In this document: one piece after another, positions 26,293-35,343 of the stretch
Layout of the letters: each line of letters begins with the position of its first letter
Position numbering within the stretch: position 1 is the stretch's first letter
Source of the DNA: JACKFB01 sp041389525
GTDB lineage: Bacteria; Myxococcota_A; UBA9042; PHBI01; JACKFB01
Assembly (NCBI GenBank): GCA_041389525.1
Contig: JAWKRR010000021.1
Coordinates: 1-64,000 of the forward strand
Length of the DNA stretch: 64,000 bases
Reading direction: 5' to 3'
Notes under the pieces: model-generated
What the model was told of the DNA's origin: nothing
The model's database searches: none
Seen by the model: only the letters and a program-made list of their open reading frames with translations
Made by a program: the position numbers and the translations under genes

Positions 26293-27795
26293 TCAGTCCT
26301 CGCGCGACCCAGCACCGAGCGCCATCAGCTCCGCCGTGAGGCTGGGGTCGTCGTCCATGGCGGCGAAGCGCTCGCGGTCCAGCTCTCCGTCCGGTCGCAG
26401 CACGCTGGCCGCCATGCGGTCGATGGCCAGGATCGACAGCACCGTCTGGACGTAGGCGTCGATGAGATCGTCGGGCCCCATGCCCAGGTGGTTGAACTCC
26501 TGGGAGTCCATGACCATCAGCCGATCGGTGTCGGCGGCGTATCCGCCCCCCTCCATGGGGACCGAGAGGTTGGTCCCGAGGATGGGCCACGAGGCCGCCC
26601 CCTCGCCGAGCACCTCAGGCAGCGGCTCGCGGGCGCGCCGGGCGTAGATCGCGATGGGCGCGAACCCGTCGGGCCCGGAGCACACCATGACCCGCAGGTC
26701 GGCGACGAAGATCTCGCCCTCTCGGTCGGGCATCGTCCCGACGTGGTGGTAGCGGCTGCCGGCGCCGCCCGAGGTCCAGTGGGCGTTTCCGACGAGGCCC
26801 TGCACGATGAAGCGGTCGTAGCGGTGCTCGGCGCGCAGAAACCCGTCCAGGTCCGCCGCGTTGGTGATGGTCCACACGCCGGCGCCCGCGTTTCCGTAGG
26901 GGTCCTTCACCACGGCCCAGCCGCCCATGGCCGCGACCCGCGCCGGCACGTCGGCGAGCCGCACGTCGCGCAGGGTCTCCGGCGTCCGAATCCCAAGCCC
27001 CGCGCTCGCCAATTCGGCGCTGAGCGCCTCGTAGGCCTTCACGGCGACGAGCTTGTTGCGACCGCCCGCGAGGCACGCCACCACCGGGTTGAGGATGCGG
27101 GTGCGGGTGCGGACCGGGATGCGCGTCCAGGGCCGCTGGGTGACGTAGCGGAGCGCCACGCGGATGGGCGTCCAGCGGTCGGCCTCGTCGCGGATCTCCA
27201 GCACCCCGTCGCGGAACCGCGTGGGGCCGTCCAGGGTCTGGCCGGGCGTCTGGGCCGGCATGGGCGCCAGCAGCACGTCCTCGCCGGTCAGGTCGGCCAT
27301 CGCGGCCGCGTAGCCGGACGCCTCGGTGTAGTTCTTGTCGTAGATGACCGCCAAGCCGCCGGCCGGCAGGTCCGGGTCGCTGAGGTGCGGGATCACACAG
27401 CGCTCGAGCAGCCGCCGGTAGCCCCCCTGCGGGTCGGTGGGGTCCAGCAGCGGCATGGACTTGTTGCCCGAGGGGCAGGAGTTGGTCTCGACCACGATCA
27501 TGCGGCGCACACCGGCGTCATTGACCGTGTAGAAGAGGTCCGCGCCCGCCCAGGCGAGGTGCTGTGTGCGCGTGCGAAGCAGCCCCTCGAGGACGGCCCG
27601 GTCGACCTGGGGCCGCAGGTGGCAGAAGCGGCTGGCGATCTGGGCGGGGGTCAGGCGCAGAAAGAAGGCGACCAAGGGGTGAAGCGCCGCGCCGACCACC
27701 TTCGGGTAGAAATGCTGCGACGCAACAAAGGCGCCCGGCGAGACACGCTCAGCGCGCTTCCGCCGCAGATCTTCAGAGGAGACCGTGGTCTGCAT
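26293..27795 (-). CDS. ATP-grasp domain protein (amide/peptide ligase-like)
   Basis: This 500-residue cytoplasmic protein has ATP-grasp hallmarks in its second half. KLVAVKAYEAL precedes the nucleotide Lys and flexible loop in WAVVKDPYGNAGAGVWTI, then FIVQGLVGNAHW, and VADLRVMVCSGP as the metal/substrate region. The N-terminal half has NSCPSGNKSMPLLD and YVTQRPWTRI, with no family I can name. ATP-grasp enzymes join a carboxylate to an amine through an acyl-phosphate. The gene is divergent from an AstE/AspA-like deacylase and lies in a cluster with two further ATP-grasp genes. The ATG at 27795 was chosen; a much longer frame upstream is a shadow. Confidence 0.75.
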   Translation of the reverse strand: MQTTVSSEDLRRKRAERVSPGAFVASQHFYPKVVGAALHPLVAFFLRLTPAQIASRFCHLRPQVDRAVLEGLLRTRTQHLAWAGADLFYTVNDAGVRRMIVVETNSCPSGNKSMPLLDPTDPQGGYRRLLERCVIPHLSDPDLPAGGLAVIYDKNYTEASGYAAAMADLTGEDVLLAPMPAQTPGQTLDGPTRFRDGVLEIRDEADRWTPIRVALRYVTQRPWTRIPVRTRTRILNPVVACLAGGRNKLVAVKAYEALSAELASAGLGIRTPETLRDVRLADVPARVAAMGGWAVVKDPYGNAGAGVWTITNAADLDGFLRAEHRYDRFIVQGLVGNAHWTSGGAGSRYHHVGTMPDREGEIFVADLRVMVCSGPDGFAPIAIYARRAREPLPEVLGEGAASWPILGTNLSVPMEGGGYAADTDRLMVMDSQEFNHLGMGPDDLIDAYVQTVLSILAIDRMAASVLRPDGELDRERFAAMDDDPSLTAELMALGAGSRED

Positions 27796-27984
27796 GGGAG
27801 CCCCACCCGAGCTGTGCCGGGGACTGGCGCGTGCTGTGCCCAGATCGCCGCGACGACCACATCGACCGACCACACTGGCCGGGCGCCCGCACTTGCCGCC
27901 TGGGCCGGCTCCGCTCGCATTGGCCGGCCCCGCGTGCTCGTGTAGTTTAACGCGGTCGCCCACCTCCGGTCGAGCGGGGTCCCC

Positions 27985-28998
27985 GTGTCCAAGACGCCCA
28001 AGGTCATCAGCGCCCTCGACATCGCCGCGCTGCCCGCCTCGAACAAGCCTCACCGGCTGCTGCTGGACATCGTCGAGGACGGCGCCGGGCTCCCCGTCCG
28101 GGTGCCCATCCTGGTCCTCAAGGGCGATCGCCCGGGCCCGGTGCTGGGCCTCACCGCGGCGCTGCACGGCAACGAGATCAACGGCATCCCGGTCATCCAC
28201 GGGCTCTTCAACTGGCTGGCCGACAAGCCCCTGCGCGGCGCGGTCGTCGCCGTGCTCATCGTGAACGTGCCCGGCTTCCACATGAACGAGCGCCGCTTCG
28301 CCGACGGCACCGACCTCAACGGCATCATGCCCGGCGTCGAGCACGGCAACGAACCCCAAGTCTACGCCTGGCGAATCGTCGATCGCGTCGTCCGCCACAT
28401 GAACGTCCTCATCGACCTGCACACGGCCTCGACCGGGCGGCACAACAGCCTCTACGTGCGCTCGGACATGGACAACCCCGACTCCGCGTCGATGGCGCAG
28501 CTGCTGCGGCCCCAGATCATCCTCCACAACGCCGCGAAGGACGGCACCCTGCGCGCCGCGGCCGAGGACCTCGACATCCCCGCCGTGACCATGGAGATCG
28601 GCAACCCGCAGCGCTTTCAGCCGGAGCACATCCGCCTGTCGCTCATCGGCGTGCGCCGCGTCATGGGCGAGCTTGGCATGGTGCGCCGCCCCCACGTCGT
28701 CGCCGGCCCGCCGCCCGTGGTCTGCAGCCGCAGCCGCTGGCTCTACACCGATCGCGGCGGGCTGCTCGACGTGCTGCCCGCCTTGACCGAGCACGTCTCC
28801 GAGGGCGACGTGGTCGCGCGCCTCTGTGACATCTTCGGCGACCGCATCGCCGAGTACCGCGCGCCGGAGTCCGGCGTGGTCATCGGCAAGAGCGTCAACC
28901 CCGTGGGCCCCAGCGGCGCGCGCATCCTGCACCTCGGCATCCTCGACGCCGAAGACGCCAAGCGCGTCGACGACTTCGACGCCCTCGGCGGCCCGTGA
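27985..28998 (+). CDS. AstE/AspA-family zinc deacylase (succinylglutamate desuccinylase/aspartoacylase-like)
   Basis: This 337-residue protein has the zinc site of the family: His61 and Glu64 in LTAALHGNEINGIP and His146 in VLIDLHTAST. RFADGTDLNGIMPG and VTMEIGNPQRF, with the likely catalytic Glu, are also visible. The C-terminal barrel-sandwich segment (LYTDRGGLLDVLP to APESGVVIGKSVNPVGPS) is also typical. These enzymes remove acyl groups from N-acyl amino acids. GTG is the start, and its stop overlaps the start of the next ATP-grasp gene as GTGA, so deacylase and ligase are made together. The substrate is not known. Confidence 0.88.
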   Translation: MSKTPKVISALDIAALPASNKPHRLLLDIVEDGAGLPVRVPILVLKGDRPGPVLGLTAALHGNEINGIPVIHGLFNWLADKPLRGAVVAVLIVNVPGFHMNERRFADGTDLNGIMPGVEHGNEPQVYAWRIVDRVVRHMNVLIDLHTASTGRHNSLYVRSDMDNPDSASMAQLLRPQIILHNAAKDGTLRAAAEDLDIPAVTMEIGNPQRFQPEHIRLSLIGVRRVMGELGMVRRPHVVAGPPPVVCSRSRWLYTDRGGLLDVLPALTEHVSEGDVVARLCDIFGDRIAEYRAPESGVVIGKSVNPVGPSGARILHLGILDAEDAKRVDDFDALGGP

Positions 28999-30008
28999 AC
29001 GTCGGGCTGCTGGTCAATCGCCCGCCCGAGATCCAGGCGCTGCAGACCACAGCGCTGCTGGCCACCACGGCGTCGCGTCGCGGCCACGCGCTCGCGGTGT
29101 TCGGCGTCGGCGATCTCTCCGTCACCCCCGACGACACCCTGGTGGCCCGCGCCCTGCCCTTCGCACCCGCGGCCGCCTCGACCGAAGAGTCCTTCGTCGC
29201 GGCCCTCAAGCGCGGCCAGCGCGCGCCCACCGAGCTCGAGGCGCTGGACCTCATCCTGGTCCGCTCGAGCCCCGGCCGCGACACGGCGCGCCAGGCGCTG
29301 CACGACACCACCCTGTCGATGCTGCGGCTCTGCGCGGCCCGCGGCGTCCACGTCGTCAACTCGCCCGACGGGCTCGCCCACACCGCGACCAAGCTGTTCA
29401 CCAGCGAGCTCCCCGAGGACACCCGCCCGCGCAGCCTCGTCTCCGCGCACCCGCCCGATCTCGTCGAGTTCGTGCGAATGGCGCCCGGCCCGGTCGTGCT
29501 CAAGCCGCTCATCGGCACCCAGGGGCGCGACGTGTTCAGGGTCGAGCCGGCCGGGGACCCGAACCTGGGGCAGATCGTCGACGTGCTGACGCGCTCGGGC
29601 TACGCGGTCGCCCAGGACTACCTCCCCGAGGCGCCGGCGGGCGACGTGCGCCTCATCGTGCTGGGCGGACAGCCGCTTCAGGTGGCCGGGAAGTTCGCGG
29701 CGGTGCGTCGCGCGCCCGCCCCGGGCACCTTCCGCAGCAACGTGTCCCTGGGCGGCTCAGCGCGGCCCACCACCCCGAGCGAGCCCATGCTGGACGCGGC
29801 CCGGCGCATCGGCGCCATCCTGATGCGCCACGGGGTCCAGCTCGCCGGCCTCGACTTCATCGGCGACCGGGTCGTCGAGGTCAACGTCTTCAGCCCCGGC
29901 GGGTTGCACGACGCGGACCGCTTCTGCGGTGTCTCATTTAGCGAGGCGATCTGGGACTATTTGGAGGATCTCGCGGGCCCGGCGGCCTCTAGACCCGCGG
30001 GCGCCTGA
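28995..30008 (+). CDS. Glutathione synthetase/RimK-like ATP-grasp ligase
   Basis: This 337-residue protein has the GshB/RimK layout: an N-terminal pre-ATP domain, then VVLKPLIGTQGRDVFRV (ATP loop), YAVAQDYLPEA and GDVRLIVLGGQPLQVAGKFA. Metal-binding residues sit near LAGLDFIGDRVVEVNVFSPG, the usual E-x-N site. GTG start coupled to the deacylase by GTGA. In glutathione synthesis the enzyme adds glycine to gamma-glutamylcysteine; no gshA is nearby, and the partner deacylase points to another amide product. Its end overlaps the convergent peptidase gene by 20 bases. Confidence 0.85.
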   Translation: MNVGLLVNRPPEIQALQTTALLATTASRRGHALAVFGVGDLSVTPDDTLVARALPFAPAAASTEESFVAALKRGQRAPTELEALDLILVRSSPGRDTARQALHDTTLSMLRLCAARGVHVVNSPDGLAHTATKLFTSELPEDTRPRSLVSAHPPDLVEFVRMAPGPVVLKPLIGTQGRDVFRVEPAGDPNLGQIVDVLTRSGYAVAQDYLPEAPAGDVRLIVLGGQPLQVAGKFAAVRRAPAPGTFRSNVSLGGSARPTTPSEPMLDAARRIGAILMRHGVQLAGLDFIGDRVVEVNVFSPGGLHDADRFCGVSFSEAIWDYLEDLAGPAASRPAGA

Positions 30009-31116
30009 AGGCCTCGACCAGGGCGTCGAGGGGGACCGCGGGGCTGGTGCGGCCGTCGACGCCGGTGAGGGTGGTCGCCATGCAGAGCGCGTTGAGGACG
30101 GCCTCCTCGGTGCACTCGATGGCCGCCTGAAAGAAGGCGTCGATGCGGGTCGGGGCCAGCATCTCGATGCGCGAGGTGAGTGCCGTCGCCACGCGCGGGA
30201 TGCGGTTGGCGGTCGAGAAGGCGAGGACGATCTCGCCGGAGCCGTGGGCCGCGTACGAGCCGACCCGGCCCAGGCCCAGGGCGGCGCGGCGGGCGAGGCG
30301 CACGAGCTGGTCGGCGGTCATGGGCGCGTCGGTGGCCAGGACCACGATGGCGCTGCCGTAGACCGTGCGGCGGCGGATGTGGTGGGTGAAGAGCGGCGAG
30401 AGGAGCTGGCCCACCGGGGCGCCGTCGACGCGGAGGTCTTCCATGCGGCCGAGGTTGCTCTGAACCAGCACGCCCAGGGTGTAGGAGCCGTGGCTCTCGG
30501 GCAGGCGGCGCGAGGAGGTGCCGATGCCGCTCTTGAAGTCGAAGGCGATCATGCCGGTGCCGCCGCCGACGCAGCCCTCGGCGACCGGGCCGCTGGTGGC
30601 GCCGTCGATGGCCGCGGCGACGTGCTCGGCGCGAACGTGCATCCCGGCGATGTCGTTGAGAAACGAGTCGTCGCACTCGCCGACCAGCGGGATGACCACG
30701 TCCTCGTCGACGCCGATGCCGGGCGTGGCGGCCATCATGTGGCGGACCGCGCCATCGGCGACCGCGCCCACGCTGTGCGTGTTCGTCAGCAAGATCGGCG
30801 ACTCGAGCATCCCCCACTCGTCGACCTGCATGAAGCCGGACAGCTCGCCGGCGCCGTTGAGGACGTAGCCGCCGGCGATGAAGCGCTCGTGGAAGATGTT
30901 GCCGTCGTTGGGCACGATGGCGGTGACGCCGGTGCGGACCGGGCCGTGGCCGACGCGCAGGGGGCCGTCGCCCTCGATGAGGGTGGTGTGGCCGACGCGG
31001 ACGCCGGCGACGTCGGTGATGGCGTTGAGGGGTCCGGGGGAGAAGCGGCCGATGTGGATGCCGAGATCGCGCAGGCGCTGTCGGGGCGCGCCGTCCACGA
31101 GGGTGTCCGTCGACAT
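29989..31116 (-). CDS. P1-family peptidase (DmpA/L-aminopeptidase D-esterase-like)
   Basis: This 375-residue protein matches the DmpA family: LNAITDVAGVRVGHTTL, GPVRTGVTAIVPN, LLTNTHSVGAV, EGCVGGGTGMIAFDFKSGIG and AIVVLATDAPMTADQL. In this family the precursor cleaves itself before a conserved Ser and the new N-terminal residue is the nucleophile, so a cut within the later part (YGSAIVVLATDAP) is expected. DmpA releases N-terminal D- or L-amino acids from peptides or amides. It is followed upstream, with only 4 bases between, by a D-Ala-D-Ala ligase-like gene, so hydrolase and ligase form an operon. Confidence 0.88.
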   Translation of the reverse strand: MSTDTLVDGAPRQRLRDLGIHIGRFSPGPLNAITDVAGVRVGHTTLIEGDGPLRVGHGPVRTGVTAIVPNDGNIFHERFIAGGYVLNGAGELSGFMQVDEWGMLESPILLTNTHSVGAVADGAVRHMMAATPGIGVDEDVVIPLVGECDDSFLNDIAGMHVRAEHVAAAIDGATSGPVAEGCVGGGTGMIAFDFKSGIGTSSRRLPESHGSYTLGVLVQSNLGRMEDLRVDGAPVGQLLSPLFTHHIRRRTVYGSAIVVLATDAPMTADQLVRLARRAALGLGRVGSYAAHGSGEIVLAFSTANRIPRVATALTSRIEMLAPTRIDAFFQAAIECTEEAVLNALCMATTLTGVDGRTSPAVPLDALVEAFRRPRV

Positions 31117-31120
31117 GGGG

Positions 31121-32347
31121 CTACTCGGTGGCGGGGCGGTGGGTGATTCGGGCCAGGGCCGGCGCCAGGATGCGGCCGATGAGCTCCTCGTAGGAGATGC
31201 CGGCGGCCTGGGCGATGAGGCAGAGGTCGGAGAAGCCCGGCGTGAGGCCCGGCAGCGGGTTGCACTCGATGAAATTGACGCGGCCGGCGCTGTCGCAGCG
31301 GACGTCGATGCGCGAGACGTCGCGGCAGCCCAGGGCGTGCCAGGCGCCGAGGACGACCGAGCGGATCTCGGCGGCCAGGGCGTCGTCGATCTTGGCGGGG
31401 ACCTCGAAGCGGATGGGGGGCGAGTCGGTCTGCTTGTCGGCGAAGGTGTAGGTGGGGTGCGGGTCGTCGGGGGCGGTGAAGACGATCTCCATGGGCGGCA
31501 AGACGAGGGGGTCGGCGCCGCCGAGCAGGCCGACGGTGAACTCGCGGCCGGACAGGAAGGCCTCGACCAGCGCTGGCTGATCGTAGCGCTCGACGCAGGC
31601 GCGGACGGCGGCTTCGAGGCCCGCGCGGTCGGTGACGACGCTGTTGCCAAGCACGCCCTTGGAGCTGCCCTCGGCGACGGGCTTCACGATGAGGGGGAAG
31701 TCCAGGCCGGGCGGGAGCGGGTCGTCGGGGCTCCACAGGGACGCGAAGGCGGCGGTGGGGACGCCGGCGCTGCGGACCACGCGCTTGGCGAGGCCCTTGT
31801 CGAGCGCCAGAGACATCGTCGCGGGGTCGGAGCCGGTGTACGGGATGTCGAGCAGCTCGAGGACGGCGGGGATGACCGACTCGCGGCTGCGACCGCGCAG
31901 GCCCTCGGCGATGTTGAAGACCACGTCGCAGCGGGCGGGGCCGATGCGCTCGAGGAAGTCGGGGCGCGCCTCCAGGAGGATGACCTCGTGGCCGAAGGAG
32001 GCCAGGGCTGCGCGGATGGCCTCCACGGTCTCGGGGCCGTCGAACTCGGCCTCGCCGTCTTCGCCCGTGTGGACGCTGGGTTTGACGCGCTTGAGGTTGA
32101 ACGCGAGGCCGACGCGGACGGGCTGGCCGGGGAGCAGGGCCGTCTCCGCGGAGAGGCCGCCGGCGACCAGGGTGGCGTCGGGAGCGCCGGCGCCGGTCTC
32201 CAGGCGGGTGGCGCGCTGCACTTCGTGGCCGAGGCGCTCGAGGTCGCGCACGAGCGCGTCGAGATCGGACGCGGTGGGCGCTGCGGCGCGATCGGTGGAC
32301 TTGGAGGCGGAAGGAGCGGGCGGCAAGCCAATCAGGGCGATCTTCAC
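31121..32347 (-). CDS. D-alanine-D-alanine ligase-like ATP-grasp protein
   Basis: This 408-residue protein has a Ddl-type C-terminal half: FPLIVKPVAEGSSKGVLGN, LVEAFLSGREFTVGLLG, SRIDVRCDSAGRVNFIE and CNPLPGLTPGFSDLCLIAQ. CDVVFNIAEGLRGRSRES and DIPYTGSDPATMSLALDKG precede it. The N-terminal 80 residues are unlike standard Ddl. A GTG at 32347 begins VKIALIG. It probably joins two amino acids or similar units rather than making cell-wall D-Ala-D-Ala, because the neighbours are a DmpA-like peptidase and two other ATP-grasp enzymes and no mur genes are near. Confidence 0.85.
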   Translation of the reverse strand: MKIALIGLPPAPSASKSTDRAAAPTASDLDALVRDLERLGHEVQRATRLETGAGAPDATLVAGGLSAETALLPGQPVRVGLAFNLKRVKPSVHTGEDGEAEFDGPETVEAIRAALASFGHEVILLEARPDFLERIGPARCDVVFNIAEGLRGRSRESVIPAVLELLDIPYTGSDPATMSLALDKGLAKRVVRSAGVPTAAFASLWSPDDPLPPGLDFPLIVKPVAEGSSKGVLGNSVVTDRAGLEAAVRACVERYDQPALVEAFLSGREFTVGLLGGADPLVLPPMEIVFTAPDDPHPTYTFADKQTDSPPIRFEVPAKIDDALAAEIRSVVLGAWHALGCRDVSRIDVRCDSAGRVNFIECNPLPGLTPGFSDLCLIAQAAGISYEELIGRILAPALARITHRPATE

Positions 32348-32492
32348 GGCGCGGGTCTCCGTTGGGGTGGCACAGCCGGCACGTTCGCGCACTACGCGAG
32401 CGAAGCCAAGCCCGACTCGGGGTGGCGCCCGGTTGTGGGCCGCAGACGCCGCAGGTAGCCTCGCCCGGCGTGACTGGGACGAGGAGCGGGCG

Positions 32493-33599
32493 ATGGCGAA
32501 GCGGGAGAAAAAGCAGCGGAGGCGCAAGCCGTCGCGCCGGATGGCGGCGAACATCGGGCAGGCGCCGGGGACGCTGCAGGTGGACCCCGAGTCGCACAAG
32601 ACCGAGGTGCGGGTCATGCGCTACGGCGAGGACCACCTCGAGACGGACGCGCTGGTCGACATCGAGCAGCTCGCGGGGCTGCTTGGGAAGTCGCCGGTGA
32701 CCTGGGTCGACGTGGTCGGGCTCAGCGACGTCGACGTGCTGAGCCGGCTCGGCGCGCTCTTCGAGCTGCATCCGCTGGCGCTGGAGGACGTGGTCAACGT
32801 CTACCAGCGCCCGAAGATGGAGTCGTACGAGCACCAGCAGTTCCTGGTCACGCGGCTCTTGCAGCTGGGCGAGCGGCTGGAGACCGAGCAGGTCAGCATC
32901 TTCCTCGGCGACACCTTCGTGGTGACCTTTCAAGAGCGCCCTGGCGACTGCTTCGAGGCCGTGCGCGAGCGCATCCGGACCGCCCGCGGCCGCATCCGCC
33001 GCGTCGGGGCTGACTACCTCGCGTACGCGCTGATGGACGCGATCGTCGACTCGTACTTCCCGGTGATCGAGGCCTTCGGCGACCGCCTCGACGATCTGGA
33101 GGACGAGGTCCTGCGCGGCGCGTCGGATCAGATCGTAGGGCGGCTGATGGACGTGCGCCGCGACCTCCTGCAGTTCCGCCGCTACGCGTGGCCCATGCGC
33201 GACACGGTGCACGCGATGCAGCGCCCGGACGTGGCGCTCATCCGCGAGGACACGCGGCTGTATCTGCGCGACTGCGAGGACCACGCGATGCGGGTGGTCG
33301 ATCTCGCCGAGAACTACCGCGACCTCGGCACCAGCCTCATGGAGGTGCATCTCTCCGTCAGCAGCCAGCGCCTCAACGAGGTCATGAAGGTCCTGACGAT
33401 GATCGCGACCATCTTCATGCCGCTGGGGTTCATCGCCGGCGTGTACGGCATGAACTTCGACACCGAGACCTCGAACTACAACATGCCGGAGCTGCACTGG
33501 GTCTACGGCTACCCTTTCGCGCTGGGCATGATGGCGACCTTCACGGTCGGCTTCGTCGCCTACTTCTGGAAAAAGGGCTGGCTGAGCAACTCGAGTTGA
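32493..33599 (+). CDS. corA: CorA-family magnesium/cobalt transporter
   Basis: This 368-residue transporter has the CorA plan: a large soluble N-terminal domain (including FELHPLALEDVVNVYQRPKMESY and QVSIFLGDTFVVTFQERPGDCF), a long stalk helix, and two C-terminal membrane helices. The first ends in the signature YGMNFD that forms the pore mouth. A basic head (KREKKQRRRKPSRR) precedes the domain. CorA pentamers admit Mg2+ and other divalent ions in the inner membrane. The ATG at 32493 follows GAGGAG; the open frame extends far upstream but only as a shadow. Divergent from the Ddl-like gene. Confidence 0.95.
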   Translation: MAKREKKQRRRKPSRRMAANIGQAPGTLQVDPESHKTEVRVMRYGEDHLETDALVDIEQLAGLLGKSPVTWVDVVGLSDVDVLSRLGALFELHPLALEDVVNVYQRPKMESYEHQQFLVTRLLQLGERLETEQVSIFLGDTFVVTFQERPGDCFEAVRERIRTARGRIRRVGADYLAYALMDAIVDSYFPVIEAFGDRLDDLEDEVLRGASDQIVGRLMDVRRDLLQFRRYAWPMRDTVHAMQRPDVALIREDTRLYLRDCEDHAMRVVDLAENYRDLGTSLMEVHLSVSSQRLNEVMKVLTMIATIFMPLGFIAGVYGMNFDTETSNYNMPELHWVYGYPFALGMMATFTVGFVAYFWKKGWLSNSS

Positions 33600-33693
33600 G
33601 AGCCCGAGCGGCCTATCGCTGGCATCTAAGCGCAGATGTTGGCTATAAGTTCGCCCCACCTGGAACACGTTTCACTCGGTAGGACACGACGCC

Positions 33694-35343
33694 ATGACGA
33701 TGCCCCTCCGAATCACTCGCGGACTGTCGACCCGCACCACCGTGTGGGCGCTTGGACTCGCGCTCTGCGTGGGGGGCTGCGCCGGCGAGGTCATCGACCC
33801 GCCCGAGCGGCACGACATGACCCTTGAGCCCGCGGCCCCGACCCTGGTGCGGCTGACGCGGGCCCAGTACGACAACAGCATCCGCGCGCTGCTCGGCGAC
33901 TCGGTCGTGCTGCCGTCCACCCTCGAGCCGGACGCGCCCCAAGACGGGCTGCTGGCGCTTGGTGCGGCCCTGACGACGATCTCGCCCCACGGGGTCGAGC
34001 TCTACGAGAAGGCCGCGATGAGCTTGGCCACGCAGGCCATCGCGAACCCGGAGCTGCGCGCCACCCTGATCCCCTGCCCCGCCGCGGCCGGGGTCGGCGA
34101 CTGCCTGCTCACCGTGGCCGAGACCTTCGGCCGCCGCGCCTGGCGCCGCCCGCTCACGGCGGTCGAGCTCGACCGGCTCGTCAACAAGGTCGGCGTCCCC
34201 GCGGCGACCACCCTCGGCACCCTCGACGCCGGCGCCACCTACATCATCGCCGCCATCCTGCAGTCGACGCACTTCCTCTACCGCATCGAGCTGGGCGAGC
34301 CCGACTACTACCACCCCAAGTTCTGGCTGCTGAACCCCTACGAGCTGGCCAGCCGCCTGAGCTTCTTCATGTGGAACTCCACGCCCGACGACGCGCTGCT
34401 GGACGCCGCCGCCAACGGCGCGCTGGACACCCCCGAGGGCTACCTCGCCCAGGTCGAGCGCCTGCAAGCCTCGCCCCTCGCCCGACAAGGCATCCGCACC
34501 TTCTTCAGCGACTGGCTGCAGCTCTACACGCTGGACCGGCTGTCCAAAGATCCCAACATCTTCCGGCACTTCACCAGCGACCTCGGCGCGATGGCGCGCG
34601 AGGAGACCCTGCGCTTGGTCGACGAGCTCTTCGTCGACGGCGACGCGAACCTGGGCGAGTTTTTCACCACGCCCGCGGCCTGGGTGAACCGCCGCCTCGC
34701 CGCCATCTACGACATCCCGGCGCCGGCCGAAGAGGGCTTCGCGCGCACGGTCTTCTCGGAGGCGAGCCAGCGGCGCGGGTTCTTCGGCCAGGTCAGCTTC
34801 TTGGGTTCGCAGGCCCACGAGGTCATCTCCTCGCCGACCCTGCGCGGCATCTTCGTCCGCGAGTTCCTGCTCTGCGAGCCGGTCCCACCGCCGCCCTCGA
34901 ACCTCAACACCGCCATCCCCGAGCCCTCGGCCACCGCCCGCACCCTGCGCGAGCGCCTGACCTCTCATATGGAGGACCCGGTCTGCGCCACCTGCCACGG
35001 CTTCACCGACCCCATCGGCCTGGGCTTCGAGAACTTCGACGGCATCGGGCGATTTCGGGTGACCGACCACGGCGCGATCATCGACCCCAGCGGCGACCTG
35101 GACGGCGAGGTCTTCGAGGACGCGCGGCAGCTTGGCGAGCGCGTGGCGGCCAGCCCCAGCCTCGGCGCCTGCATCGTCAAGAAGCTCTACGAGAGCGCGG
35201 TCGGCCACGGCGTGGAGCCGGGCGAAGAGGCGGCGGTGGCGGCGCTCGCCGAGGCGTTCGAGGCCGACGGCCGGCGCTTCCGCAACCTGATGCGCGCGGT
35301 GGCGCTGAGCGACGGGTTCCGGCGCGTGGGAGGCATCAAGTGA
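33694..35343 (+). CDS. DUF1592/DUF1588-family lipoprotein with haem-binding-like motif
   Basis: This 549-residue lipoprotein has signal peptide ending LALCVGGC and the usual multi-DUF series of the family: LTRAQYDNSIRALLG (DUF1587-like), RRAWRRPLTAVELDRL (DUF1595), PYELASRLSFFMWNSTPDD (DUF1592), FFGQVSFLGSQAHEVISSPTLRG (DUF1588) and EDPVCATCHGFTDPIGLGFE, a single CxxCH haem-like site. The end (FEADGRRFRNLMRAVALSDGFR) fits DUF1585. Such proteins are paired with DUF1552 proteins, as here, where the next start overlaps this stop. Their biochemical role is not established; an exported redox complex is suggested. Confidence 0.9.
   Translation: MTMPLRITRGLSTRTTVWALGLALCVGGCAGEVIDPPERHDMTLEPAAPTLVRLTRAQYDNSIRALLGDSVVLPSTLEPDAPQDGLLALGAALTTISPHGVELYEKAAMSLATQAIANPELRATLIPCPAAAGVGDCLLTVAETFGRRAWRRPLTAVELDRLVNKVGVPAATTLGTLDAGATYIIAAILQSTHFLYRIELGEPDYYHPKFWLLNPYELASRLSFFMWNSTPDDALLDAAANGALDTPEGYLAQVERLQASPLARQGIRTFFSDWLQLYTLDRLSKDPNIFRHFTSDLGAMAREETLRLVDELFVDGDANLGEFFTTPAAWVNRRLAAIYDIPAPAEEGFARTVFSEASQRRGFFGQVSFLGSQAHEVISSPTLRGIFVREFLLCEPVPPPPSNLNTAIPEPSATARTLRERLTSHMEDPVCATCHGFTDPIGLGFENFDGIGRFRVTDHGAIIDPSGDLDGEVFEDARQLGERVAASPSLGACIVKKLYESAVGHGVEPGEEAAVAALAEAFEADGRRFRNLMRAVALSDGFRRVGGIK

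Noticed and set aside
30786..33668. 960-codon minus-strand frame across the peptidase, Ddl-like and corA genes
   Set aside because: It overlaps three well-supported genes in other frames, and its composition is low-complexity and basic.
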